From Cephalothrix simula (lineage: Eukaryota > Nemertea > Palaeonemertea > Archinemertea > Cephalotrichidae), in assembly GCA_035591015.1 (NCBI GenBank), contig JAXIUW010033341.1, forward strand, positions 1-62,381: DNA of 62,381 nt, given 5' to 3'. Below the pieces are notes generated by a model. That model saw nothing but the letters and a program-made list of their open reading frames with translations. It searched no databases and had not been told where the DNA came from. The position numbers and the translations under genes are program-made. Below are positions 49,472-58,195 of this stretch, one piece after another (position 1 is the first letter of the stretch; each line of letters begins with the position of its first letter).

Positions 49472-50460
49472 GCTGAAGCTCCTTGTTGTTCTTGGGGCGT
49501 GCCTTGCTCAAGTGGGCGGTGGCACAAAGCTCTACCCAAATTAGCACCCACTGGCACGGGCTCTACCGTCCGACAAAGATCATCAGCATAGGCACAGCGA
49601 GGTGAGAATAAGCAACCTTGTGGACGATCAAACTGACCCGGAACTAATCCGGGAATAGTCGGCAAATAGCGTCCCGTTGCCCGCTCTGGCAAAGCCGCCA
49701 ACAAAGCCGCCGTATAGGGATGATGCGGATTAGAGAACAGCGAATCTACTTCTTGCTCTTCTACACGCTGCCCTGCATATTGCACGCTAACTCGCTTAAC
49801 CGTTTCAGCAACCACGCCCATATCATGCGTAATAAGAATCAAGGCCATGCCTTCTTCTTTTTGTAAATTTAATAGTAAATCAAGTATTTGCGCCTGAATA
49901 GTAACATCAAGTGCAGTAGTTGGTTCATCAGCAATCAGCAGTTTTGGCTTGCAGGCCAGTGCCATGGCTATCATCACACGTTGGCTCATTCCGCCCGAAA
50001 GTTGGTGCGGAAACACCGTTAATCGCTTCGCCGCATCGGGAATACCGACCTGATCGAGTAACTCTACAGCACGAGCATGGCGTTCAGCACGACTAAGGCT
50101 AGTATGCTGGCGCAACACTTCTTTAATCTGAAAACCAACGGTGTAGCATGGATTAAGTGATGACATCGGCTCTTGAAAAATCATTGATACCTCTTTACCA
50201 ATGATTTTGCGCCGTTCTCTGGCTGATATTTTTAGAAGATCACGACCGTTGAACTCCATCTTATCGGCGGTAATCTTGGCTGTCCACGGCAAAAGCCCCA
50301 TCATGGCTAGCATAGACACAGATTTCCCCGAACCGCTCTCACCAACTATGGCCATTAAATCGCCGGCACGGGCCACAAGATCAACTCTATCTACGGCACG
50401 GAAGGGCTTGCTGGAAGTCTTAAACTCAACGGTTAAATTGTTGATTTCTAACAGATTCAT
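49468..50460 (-). CDS. dppD: Dipeptide ABC transporter ATPase DppD
   Basis: 330 residues. Walker A GESGSGKS, signature LSGGMSQRV, Walker [14 protein letters not shown]-loop [10 protein letters not shown]. The C-terminal Cys cluster is [15 protein letters not shown]. The segment [20 protein letters not shown] is highly characteristic of DppD. It starts 3 bases after dppC ends. Confidence 0.93.
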   Translation of the reverse strand: MNLLEINNLTVEFKTSSKPFRAVDRVDLVARAGDLMAIVGESGSGKSVSMLAMMGLLPWTAKITADKMEFNGRDLLKISARERRKIIGKEVSMIFQEPMSSLNPCYTVGFQIKEVLRQHTSLSRAERHARAVELLDQVGIPDAAKRLTVFPHQLSGGMSQRVMIAMALACKPKLLIADEPTTALDVTIQAQILDLLLNLQKEEGMALILITHDMGVVAETVKRVSVQYAGQRVEEQEVDSLFSNPHHPYTAALLAALPERATGRYLPTIPGLVPGQFDRPQGCLFSPRCAYADDLCRTVEPVPVGANLGRALCHRPLEQGTPQEQQGASA

Positions 50461-50463
50461 GCA

Positions 50464-51357
50464 CTAGCTCCGTTTTAGCTTGGGGTCAAGAGCGTCACGC
50501 AGACCATCGCCCATCAGATTAATTGACAGCACTGCCACCAAAATACAGAGGCCGGGCATGGTAACTACCCACCACGCACGCAAAATAAACTCACGAGACT
50601 CCGCCAGCATCGTCCCCCATTCTGGTGTGGGTGGCTGAGCGCCCATCCCTAAAAAACCCAGCGCAGCCACATCAAGAATCGCATTAGAAAAAGATAATGC
50701 CGCTTGCACAATAATCGGCGCCAAACAATTTGGCAGAACCGTAATAAACATAGTCCGCAATCGCCGTGCCCCAGCTATCTTAGCTGCCGTAACGTAGTCT
50801 TTGGTGCGCTCAGATAGAACTGCCGCACGAGTCAGGCGCACAAAATGCGGTTGCAAAACCAGCGCAATAGCAATCATCGCATTAATTAATGACGGACCCA
50901 AAATGGCCACCATCACCAACGCCAACAGCAATGATGGAAAGGCCAAAATAATATCCATCAAGCGCATAATCAATGTATCAAGCCACTTTGGCGCAAATCC
51001 GGCAACTACTCCGGTAATCACTCCAAAGAAAGATGATATGGCCACCACAAATAGCCCAATAAAGAATGAAAATCGCGCCCCATACACCAAACGCGACAGC
51101 ATATCACGGCCTAGTGGATCTGTTCCTAGTATAAAATCAGTGCTTCCACCCTCCTGCCAAAACGGTGGCTGCAAAAGATGGTCTCTAAATTGTTCGTTTG
51201 GCAGATGAGGCGCAAATAGAGGCGCAAACAATGCCACCACAAATAAGCCTACAAAAAAGACCATGCCGATCACTGCTCCGCGATTCTCACGGAAATAGCT
51301 CCAAAACTCAAACAGTCGGCTCGGTGGTTGAAGGGTGTTTGCAGTCGTGGCTGGCAT
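50464..51357 (-). CDS. dppC: Dipeptide ABC transporter permease DppC
   Basis: 297 residues, six membrane segments. ILGTDPLGRDMLSRLVYGAR marks the DppC periplasmic region. The EAA-loop is KDYVTAAKIAGARRLRTMFI, and AALGFLGMGAQPPTPEWGTM follows. It forms the inner-membrane pore with DppB, which ends 3 bases upstream. Confidence 0.94.
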   Translation of the reverse strand: MPATTANTLQPPSRLFEFWSYFRENRGAVIGMVFFVGLFVVALFAPLFAPHLPNEQFRDHLLQPPFWQEGGSTDFILGTDPLGRDMLSRLVYGARFSFFIGLFVVAISSFFGVITGVVAGFAPKWLDTLIMRLMDIILAFPSLLLALVMVAILGPSLINAMIAIALVLQPHFVRLTRAAVLSERTKDYVTAAKIAGARRLRTMFITVLPNCLAPIIVQAALSFSNAILDVAALGFLGMGAQPPTPEWGTMLAESREFILRAWWVVTMPGLCILVAVLSINLMGDGLRDALDPKLKRS

Positions 51358-51360
51358 AGC

Positions 51361-52368
51361 TTAACTCTTTCTGATTTTTGGATTAATTAGGCCATAGAGC
51401 AAGTCTACGCCCAAATTGACAATCATCACAATAAGCGCAATCAGCAACAATCCGCCTTGTACAACCTGATAATCACGGCGGAAGATGCTGTCAACCATCC
51501 ATTTACCAATGCCCGGCCACGAAAAAATAGTCTCGGTAAGAATCGCTCCTCCCAATAACGTGCCTACCAACAAACCGATTACTGTTACCACCGGGATTAG
51601 TGCATTACGCAAGGCATGTATCCCGTTCACAACCAATGGCGACAAACCCTTAGCCTTCGCCGTACGCACGTAATCTTCGCTTAAAACCTCAAGCATTGCT
51701 GAACGCGTCTGTCTGGCAATTACTGCTAAAGCAATAGTTGACAGCGAAATAGTCGGCAAAATCAAATGACTAACCGCCGATGTAAATGCTCCTTTCTCTC
51801 CTGAAAGTAGGCTATCAATCAGCATAAAACCTGTTACTCTATCAAAGAAATACAAAAATGATATACGCCCTGATACCGGCGTTAAACCCAATCCTGACGA
51901 AAAAATGATAATCAGTATCAGCGCCCACCAAAAAATTGGCATTGAATAACCAAACAAGGCACCGCTCATCAAAGCCTGATCAAACAGCTTACCCCTCTTG
52001 ATTGCAGCAATCACTCCAGCGGGAATACCCACTAAAATACCCAATCCAACCGCACACAAAGTTAGCTCTAGTGTAGCCGGAAACAGTGCAAAGAACTCTG
52101 TTAGCACCGGCTTTTTGGTCACAAAGGATGTTCCTAAATCACCCTGCAATACTCCTATTAAATAATCTATGTACTGCTTCCAAATTGGCTGATCAAGACC
52201 AAACTGCCGTGCAAGCTCTGCATAACGCTCTGGGCTTACACCACGTTCTCCAGCCAAAAGCGTAATTGGATCGCCCGGCAGAAGGCGGATAAAGAAAAAG
52301 GCTACCAACGTTACACCAATAAAAGTTGGTACAAAAGTTAGTAGCCTCCGCGACAAAAAAGAAATCAT
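51361..52368 (-). CDS. dppB: Dipeptide ABC transporter permease DppB
   Basis: 335 residues, six membrane segments. The N-terminus FLSRRLLTFVPTFIGVTLVA with IRLLPGDPI, the EAA-loop EDYVRTAKAKGLSPLVVNGI and the C-terminal ETIFSWPGIGKWMVDSI are family hallmarks. It lies 21 bases after dppA. Confidence 0.94.
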   Translation of the reverse strand: MISFLSRRLLTFVPTFIGVTLVAFFFIRLLPGDPITLLAGERGVSPERYAELARQFGLDQPIWKQYIDYLIGVLQGDLGTSFVTKKPVLTEFFALFPATLELTLCAVGLGILVGIPAGVIAAIKRGKLFDQALMSGALFGYSMPIFWWALILIIIFSSGLGLTPVSGRISFLYFFDRVTGFMLIDSLLSGEKGAFTSAVSHLILPTISLSTIALAVIARQTRSAMLEVLSEDYVRTAKAKGLSPLVVNGIHALRNALIPVVTVIGLLVGTLLGGAILTETIFSWPGIGKWMVDSIFRRDYQVVQGGLLLIALIVMIVNLGVDLLYGLINPKIRKS

Positions 52369-52389
52369 AGTCGCTCTCGCTAGGTTAGC

Positions 52390-53985
52390 CTAGTCTTCAA
52401 TACTTACGCCATAGAAGGCATGCCCACCCAGTGGATCAATCTTGTAGCCTTCAACATCTTCGTCTAATGGCATAAACACGACTGAATGAGCAATCGTCGC
52501 CCATGGTGCCTGCTCTTTGAACACCACCTGAGCCTCTTCATAAAGCTCTGTGCGCTTGGCTTGATCCGTTTCTTGGCGGGCTTCATCAATCAAAGCCTGA
52601 AACTCATCATTACAGAACTGCGCACGATTAGCTCCACCTACAGCATCACAGCCCAGCAATACGCCCATAAAGTTGTCTGGATCGCCATTATCACCCGTCC
52701 ATCCCAATAGAACAGCTCCATCACGATCTAGGTCTTTTGAGCGTGCTAAGTACTCACCCCATTCATAAGAGATAATCTCGGCATCTACGCCCACATTGGC
52801 AAAATCTTCTTGAATTAACTCAGCCATACGGCGGGCATTTGGATTGTAAGGTCGCTGAACTGGCATCGCCCAAATTTTCATTGATAAATTCTTTACACCA
52901 GCGTCTTCTAGCATCTGCTTTGCCTTCTCTGGATCATATGAGTCATCCACAACGGCATCATTATATGACCAAATATTTGGCGGAATTGGATTTTTAGCTA
53001 TCTTACCAGCACCCTGAAAAACTACATCAATAATCGCTTGTTTATTGATGGCCATATTCAGTGCCTTACGCACCTGCGGATTGTCAAACGGAGGCAACTT
53101 GGTATTATAGGCCAAATAACCAACATTCAGGCCTTCTTGCTCAAGCAGTTTGATGTCTCTATCTTCACGCATCGCAGTAATGTCTGCCGGGTTTGGATAA
53201 GGCATTACATGGCATTCTCCAGCCTTCAGCTTTTGATAACGCACTGAAGAATCGGGGGTAATCGCAAAAATAAGATTGTCTATCTCTGACTCGCCTCGGA
53301 AGAAATCTGGATTAGCAACATAGCGAATCACCGCATCTTTCTGATAGCCCACAAACTGAAACGGACCCGTTCCAATCGGCTGTTGATTAAGATTCTCAGG
53401 ATTACCCGCCACCAGCAGAGCATCCGCATACTCCTTAGACACTATTGAGGCAAAATCCATCGCCAAGTTAGCAATCATCGGTGCTTCCGGGCGGGTTAGA
53501 ATAAACTTCACCGTTAAATCATCAACCTTTACAATGTCTTCAACCAACGAAGGCATTGCCATGGCATCATAATACTCCCATGTACCGCCTGAAACCTTGT
53601 TGTAGGGATTATCTTTGTCGCCCTGACGCTTAAAAGTGAAAATTACGTCATCAGCATTCAAATCACGAGTCGGAGTAAAGTACTTCGTTGAATGAAACTT
53701 TATTCCCGGACGCAACTTAAACGTATACTCTAAGCCATCATCAGACACGTCCCAACTTTCAGCCAAACCGGGAATAACCTTGGTCGTACCGGGCTCAAAC
53801 TCTACCAAACGATTGTAAACCGCCTTAGATGATGCATCAAACGTTGTGCCCGATGTATAAAGAGCCGCATCAAAACCTTCTGGCGAACCCTCTGAACAAT
53901 AAACCAGCGTTTCTCTAGCCGAAGCAGTTGATGCCATGACCGCAGCTATTAATACAAAAAAAACTAGCTTAAATTGATTTTTCAT
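52390..53985 (-). CDS. dppA: Periplasmic dipeptide-binding protein DppA
   Basis: 531 residues with a cleavable signal peptide (ending near STASA). The mature N-terminus ETLVYCSEGSPEGFDAALYT, the segment MPYPNPADI, the run WAMPVQRPYNPNARRMAELI and LLGWTGDNGDPDNFMG match the dipeptide-binding protein branch very closely, so dipeptides (and possibly heme or 5-aminolevulinate, as known for DppA) are the likely ligands. A strong Shine-Dalgarno (GGAGGAT) precedes the ATG. A repeat-rich region of 1.2 kb lies upstream. Confidence 0.95.
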   Translation of the reverse strand: MKNQFKLVFFVLIAAVMASTASARETLVYCSEGSPEGFDAALYTSGTTFDASSKAVYNRLVEFEPGTTKVIPGLAESWDVSDDGLEYTFKLRPGIKFHSTKYFTPTRDLNADDVIFTFKRQGDKDNPYNKVSGGTWEYYDAMAMPSLVEDIVKVDDLTVKFILTRPEAPMIANLAMDFASIVSKEYADALLVAGNPENLNQQPIGTGPFQFVGYQKDAVIRYVANPDFFRGESEIDNLIFAITPDSSVRYQKLKAGECHVMPYPNPADITAMREDRDIKLLEQEGLNVGYLAYNTKLPPFDNPQVRKALNMAINKQAIIDVVFQGAGKIAKNPIPPNIWSYNDAVVDDSYDPEKAKQMLEDAGVKNLSMKIWAMPVQRPYNPNARRMAELIQEDFANVGVDAEIISYEWGEYLARSKDLDRDGAVLLGWTGDNGDPDNFMGVLLGCDAVGGANRAQFCNDEFQALIDEARQETDQAKRTELYEEAQVVFKEQAPWATIAHSVVFMPLDEDVEGYKIDPLGGHAFYGVSIED

Positions 53986-54252
53986 ATAATCCTCCTACTT
54001 CATCTCATCCCACTACAACAGCAAAAAAAGATGGCACCTCTCGGCACTTCATAATAAATTTATAATAACCACAACCCATCGTAACCATCACCCCATATTA
54101 TGTCAATGCACCTTTGAATATTTATTTCATCTAAATAAATACAAAATACCTCCCAAGGTTAAGTTTCAGGTATTTTAGGTTAAGAACTTTGCACGATTAA
54201 GTTAAGCATGGTTCTTATTGGGCTGTGTATAGTTAAGGGCTTTGCTCAGCAT
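53986..54252. other. Upstream region of dppABCDF
   Basis: AT-rich stretch that must hold the dppA promoter; no confident boxes chosen. From about 54,160 it merges into repeat-related sequence with several GTTAAG motifs. Confidence 0.5.
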
Positions 54253-54269
54253 GGCAATAGAGAATTGCC
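54253..54269. repeat. AGAGA-loop hairpin, single copy
   Basis: GGCAAT pairs with ATTGCC around AGAGA, preceded by a GGGC-like small hairpin remnant (GGGCTTTGCTC). It is a member of the window-wide hairpin family. Confidence 0.75.
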
Positions 54270-54311
54270 CTGCTCGGTTAAATTAAACAAGGTTAAGTTT
54301 GGGGTTTAGTT

Positions 54312-54469
54312 GGTTAAGGGTTTCACCCTTAACAATCCCAGCAAGGGGATAAATATCCCCTTGCAACCCCTTGATAGTTCTTTGGGGGTGGATAAGCCCT
54401 CACGGGCTTACGCGCCCGAATTAAATAAATCACATCACGACTCACTCGTAAGGCAAAGTGCTTTTGAGT
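54312..54469 (+). repeat. Long structured repeat module, copy 1
   Basis: About 158 bases carrying three nested palindromes: GTTAAGGG/CCCTTAAC (54,313-54,333), CAAGGGGATA/TATCCCCTTG and AAGCCC/GGGCTT. The tail CGCCCGAATTAAATAAATCA continues into ACTCGTA-GGCAAA and ends at GCTTTTGAG. It recurs inverted at 54,773-54,929 and directly at 61,912-62,060. Coding frames are not kept between copies, so the RNA or DNA structure appears to be the conserved feature. Confidence 0.85.
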
Positions 54470-54772
54470 AATGGCTACTTCTGTAGTTTCTTAGGGGTTC
54501 TAAAGTTTAGAGGCTATAGTAATACGGAAAGTGGTTCTTTCACTTCTTAGAAGTTACGGAATTGAGAAATAACAAATTTGTTCAGGGAATTTAGTAGTTT
54601 GTAGACTGCTTTTGGTTGCAAGGCCATACCTGTAAAACACTTTTGAACAACAATAAATCCCCCTAAAATTCATTTCGGTGTGATTGCAGACATACAGCAA
54701 TTCTTGACTAGGTTAAGCTATATAAATGCCAAAACCCTTTTGGCCGAAGGCAAAGCCCTTAACCAACTAAAC

Positions 54773-54929
54773 CTCAAAAGCATTTTTGCCCTACGAGTAA
54801 GCCGTGATGTGATTTATTTAATTCGGGCGTGTAAGCTCGTGAGAGCTTACACGCCCCAAAGAACTATCAAGGGATTGCAAGGGGATATTTATCCCCTTGC
54901 TGGGATTGTTAAGGGTGAAATCCTTAACC
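54773..54929 (-). repeat. Long structured repeat module, copy 2 (inverted)
   Basis: The reverse complement matches copy 1 over its length with scattered differences; the AAGCCC/GGGCTT hairpin is changed on both arms to GTAAGCTC/GAGCTTAC, a compensatory difference. Copies 1 and 2 face each other across about 300 bases of unique sequence (54,470-54,772) without a gene, so the whole 54,312-54,929 could fold or move as one unit. Confidence 0.85.
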
Positions 54930-54970
54930 CAAAATACTTCCAAACTCAACCTTGCCTACTTGCATGGGTG

Positions 54971-55077
54971 CAAGGCAATTCTCTATTGCCTTGCCGGGGC
55001 AGAGCCCCTAACTCTAGCCATTTTGGCGCATAACCTTGCTTAAATCCATGGGTGCAAGGCAATTCTCTATTGCCTTG
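54971..55077. repeat. Two AGAGA-loop hairpins in an 84-bp repeat frame
   Basis: Hairpins at 54,971-54,993 and 55,055-55,077 (stem CAAGGCAAT), 84 bases apart. The sequence between them is the same unit, in opposite orientation, as the tandem array at 62,097-62,381, including GGGGC/GCCCC and the GGCGCA segment. It ends about 120 bases before yebC. Confidence 0.85.
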
Positions 55078-55199
55078 CTGGTGGGTGGTGTGTTAATAGG
55101 ATTTATTGATTGTGTTGTTTGAGTATCTTCATAAGTGATGTGTTTAGGGTTATGATGGGTGTTTAGTGGGTTGTAGTATTTTATAGTTTTGGAGGAGCT

Positions 55200-55952
55200 G
55201 TGTCTGGTCATAGTAAGTGGAGCAGTATAAAGCATAAGAAGGCTGGTGCTGATGCGCGGCGTAGTAAGATATTCACTAAGTTAGTCAGAGAGATAACGGT
55301 TGCGGCGAAGCAAGGCGGTAGTAATCCTGATCATAATTCTGCGTTGCGTTCGGCGATACAGTACGCACGTTCTGAGAACATGCCTCAAGACAAGATTAAG
55401 CGGGCATTAGCCAAGGCTGAAGGTGGCGACGGTGGTGTTGATTATGAGGCTAATGTTTATGAAGGATTTGCTCCGGGCAATGTTGCGGTAATTATCCAAA
55501 CGTTAACTGATAATCGTAATCGTACAATAGCTAATATTCGGTCTATTTTTTCAAAGAGTGGCGCAACGATGGGCAGTGCTAATTCGGTATTACATTTGTT
55601 CAAGCATGGCGGAGTAATTAAGATTGAGCCTAATGGTGTAAGCGATGATGAATTGACTGAGATTGCGTTAGAGGTGGGCGCAGAAGATTTATTACATTCT
55701 GATGGCGAATGTTATCTGCATACTTTGCGAGAAGACTTGCATGGTGTGCAGTCTGCATTGGAAGAGCGTGGCATAGAGATTATTCATGCTGAGTTGGCTC
55801 ATGTACCAACGGCAACGGTAGAGATTACTGAAACGAGCATAGCACGGCAGTTGATTCAATTTTTAGAACGCTTAGAAGATGATGACGATGTTCAAAAGGT
55901 TTTCTCTAATGAAGAATTATCTGATGAAGTTCTTCAAGAATTGCAGAATTGA
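55200..55952 (+). CDS. yebC: YebC/PmpR-family protein
   Basis: 250 residues starting at GTG 55,200 with GGAGG 9 bases upstream. The opening SGHSKWSSIKHKKAGADARR is the family signature, and the three-domain length is normal. The family acts as DNA-binding transcription factors and, in recent work, as translation factors relieving ribosome stalling. Its stop overlaps the ruvC start (TGATG), placing it at the head of a yebC-ruvC-ruvA-ssb-gatC run. yebC followed by ruvC is a common arrangement. Confidence 0.96.
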   Translation: MSGHSKWSSIKHKKAGADARRSKIFTKLVREITVAAKQGGSNPDHNSALRSAIQYARSENMPQDKIKRALAKAEGGDGGVDYEANVYEGFAPGNVAVIIQTLTDNRNRTIANIRSIFSKSGATMGSANSVLHLFKHGGVIKIEPNGVSDDELTEIALEVGAEDLLHSDGECYLHTLREDLHGVQSALEERGIEIIHAELAHVPTATVEITETSIARQLIQFLERLEDDDDVQKVFSNEELSDEVLQELQN

Positions 55953-56437
55953 TGATCATTATGGGTATTGACCCGGGCATCAATGCTACGGGATGGGGAG
56001 TGATAGAGGTTCAATCGGCGGGCAGCAAAAGAGTGGCCAGCGGAACTCTGCGCATACCCAGTCAGCTTAGTCTTGAGCAACGCTTGGCCTATTTGCATCG
56101 TCAATTAACTGAAGTCATAGACTGTTATCATCCTGAACAGTGCGCTATAGAAGATGTTTTTTTATCGCGAAATGTAAAGTCATTATCTATTTTGAGCCAT
56201 GCTCGGGGCGTGGCCATGTGTGCGGTTGGGCAAGCGGGCATTGCCTTGCAAGACTACACCGCACGACAGATTAAACAGTGCATAACCGGTAGCGGCAGTG
56301 CCAGCAAGCAACAATTAGCTAGCATGGTCTGCATATTACTGGGCATAACTAAAGGCTTAGGTTTGGATGAATCAGATGCTTTGGCGACGGCTTTAACACA
56401 TGGTAGCCTGTTTAATTCACCTTTGAAAACAGTATGA
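55952..56437 (+). CDS. ruvC: Holliday junction resolvase RuvC
   Basis: About 161 residues from the ATG at 55,952; a TTG at 55,949 is an alternative. The four catalytic acids are visible: Asp in MGIDPGIN, Glu in CAIEDVFLSRN, and two Asp in GLDESDALATAL. It cuts Holliday junctions as a dimer with RuvAB. The ruvA gene follows after 13 bases. Confidence 0.95.
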   Translation: MIIMGIDPGINATGWGVIEVQSAGSKRVASGTLRIPSQLSLEQRLAYLHRQLTEVIDCYHPEQCAIEDVFLSRNVKSLSILSHARGVAMCAVGQAGIALQDYTARQIKQCITGSGSASKQQLASMVCILLGITKGLGLDESDALATALTHGSLFNSPLKTV

Positions 56438-56450
56438 CTGCTTACCGAGT

Positions 56451-57038
56451 ATGATTGCTTATATTGATGGACACATTAAAGACAGCTCTGCTAATTCTGT
56501 ATTAGTGTATACGTCAGCCGGGTTGGGGTTTCTGCTGCAAGTGCCGATTATACGCTGGAAAAATATTGAGGTTGGGGCGGCGTTTAGTGCCTACGTTTAC
56601 AGTATTATTCGTGAACCAGATTTTAATTTGTATGGGTTCCCTGATAATGAAAGTAAGTATCTGTTTGAACAACTAATATCAGTTAGCGGTATTGGGCCTA
56701 AGGTGGCTTTAGTTTTACTTTCAACCTATTCTAATGCTACACTAGCTCGCAGTATAGTTAACCGTGATCTGAATGCACTCACCGCTGTGCCCGGAGTAGG
56801 CAAGCGCACTGCTGATAGGCTGTGCCTTGACTTGGGCGAGCGATTGGTAGCAATGATTGGTGGCGAAACTGCTGATAAAGATACTAATGTTCGGCGTGAT
56901 GTAATATCTGCTTTAGAGAACATGGGGTTTCCTCAGCAGCGCATACAGGCTGTTATGGCTAAAATTGACGTTGTAGATCAAACGTTTGATGATTTGTTCA
57001 GAGATGCTTTGATGCGTCTCACAGGGAGAATGGACTAA
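56451..57038 (+). CDS. ruvA: Holliday junction branch migration protein RuvA
   Basis: 195 residues. The N-terminal OB-fold starts MIAYIDGHI, the paired helix-hairpin-helix motifs are VSGIGPKVALVLLS and VPGVGKRTADRLCLDL, and a flexible linker leads to the C-terminal RuvB-binding domain (ISALENMGFPQQRIQAVM). The expected ruvB does not follow: ssb starts at the stop codon (TAATG). ruvB must be elsewhere. Confidence 0.95.
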   Translation: MIAYIDGHIKDSSANSVLVYTSAGLGFLLQVPIIRWKNIEVGAAFSAYVYSIIREPDFNLYGFPDNESKYLFEQLISVSGIGPKVALVLLSTYSNATLARSIVNRDLNALTAVPGVGKRTADRLCLDLGERLVAMIGGETADKDTNVRRDVISALENMGFPQQRIQAVMAKIDVVDQTFDDLFRDALMRLTGRMD

Positions 57039-57463
57039 TGAATTTAAATAAGGTTATGTTGATAGGCCGTTTGGGTCATGACCCTGAAATTCGTTATACA
57101 CAATCAGGGCAGGCAGTTGGCAATTTTTCGCTAGCAACCTCAGAATTTCGTAGCAAAAGCGCTGAAGGTAATGAACGCACTGAATGGCATCGTGTAGTGG
57201 CTTGGGCGAAGTTGGCGGAGTTTTGCCAAAATTATCTTGGTAAGGGACGCTTAGTTTATGTAGAAGGTCGCCTGCAAACTCGTGAATGGCAAGACAAAGA
57301 CCAAAATAAGCGCACACAAACAGAAATAGTTGCCTCGCAAATTTTGTTCATGGAAAAGGCTCCTGATAGCTTTAATCGACCGGCTCAGCCGGCTAGTGGC
57401 GACCAGCAAAGCCAAAATCAACCTCCTGAACAGAGTTATATTGAAGACGACATACCCTTCTAA
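57038..57463 (+). CDS. ssb: Single-stranded DNA-binding protein
   Basis: 141 residues. OB-fold opening MNLNKVMLIGRLGHDPEIRY, central EWHRVVAWAKLAE, a short Gln/Pro-rich linker and the acidic tip EDDIPF that recruits partner proteins. It is translationally coupled to ruvA. It is short for SSB, with a linker of only about 25 residues. Confidence 0.95.
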   Translation: MNLNKVMLIGRLGHDPEIRYTQSGQAVGNFSLATSEFRSKSAEGNERTEWHRVVAWAKLAEFCQNYLGKGRLVYVEGRLQTREWQDKDQNKRTQTEIVASQILFMEKAPDSFNRPAQPASGDQQSQNQPPEQSYIEDDIPF

Positions 57464-57480
57464 AAGCCCCTGAAATTAAA

Positions 57481-57756
57481 ATGAAATTTGATAATGAGCA
57501 AATCCTTAAAATAGCTGAATTGAGTCAGCTTAAGCTCAGCCCCTCCGAGGTTGAGCAATTCAAGACCGAGTTCAATAATTTAATTCAGCACTTAAATAAA
57601 ATAAATGCTGCCGACACCCAAGGCATCAGCACCCTGCCCAAGCAACAAACAAACTGGCGTGAAGACGAGGTTAAACCAAATCAAGACTTTAAGGTTACTG
57701 ATTTTAGCCCTAACACTGAAGATGACTACTTCAAGGTGCCACGCATCATAGAATAG
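57481..57756 (+). CDS. gatC: Asp-tRNA(Asn)/Glu-tRNA(Gln) amidotransferase subunit C
   Basis: 91 residues. IAELSQLKLSPSEVEQF near the start, LPKQQTNWREDEV and the terminal YFKVPRIIE are GatC hallmarks. It stabilises GatA and links it to GatB in transamidation of mischarged tRNA. gatA and gatB usually follow; here a non-coding stretch follows, so gatC is split from its partners and placed behind ssb. Confidence 0.93.
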   Translation: MKFDNEQILKIAELSQLKLSPSEVEQFKTEFNNLIQHLNKINAADTQGISTLPKQQTNWREDEVKPNQDFKVTDFSPNTEDDYFKVPRIIE

Positions 57757-58195
57757 CCCCGCTCTTTTTTCATAACAAGCGCAGCTTGCCGTAATTTTTT
57801 TCCGCATTCTTTTTTCTGCACTCTTTTTTGTATTATTTTTTTCGTGCTTTTTCCGTACTCTTTTTCGCACTATTTTGACCTTCGGCTGAGCCTTTAACAT
57901 ACTCACTTTGCTATTAATGGCTAAGCCCTTCAAAACAAACTGTTTAGGCTTTGTGGCTAATATTCATTGCCGAACGCAATGCTGTAGGTGCTTATCTCTA
58001 GTCAAAAACAATACTCTAAGAATGTACGGTAAAAGCACTATCTTGCTAAAATTGTTGGGGTCTAGTCAGCATCATAATTAATATGACTGGTAATCTTACT
58101 AACAATCTTACTAACAGTCTTACTAATAGAAATCGCATATAGGCTAACCCGCATAAGTTAATCTATTGGCTGATTAGTGGCTGACTATTTACCGA
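57757..58195. repeat. Intergenic stretch with T-rich run and 12-bp repeats
   Basis: No gene seen. At about 57,795-57,880 the plus strand holds irregular 12-14 base units of the type CACTCTTTTTT (with variants TATTATTTTTTT, GTACTCTTTTTC). At 58,092-58,127 three clean 12-base units occur: AATCTTACTAAC twice, then AGTCTTACTAAT. The T-rich part could also end gatC transcription. Confidence 0.75.
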
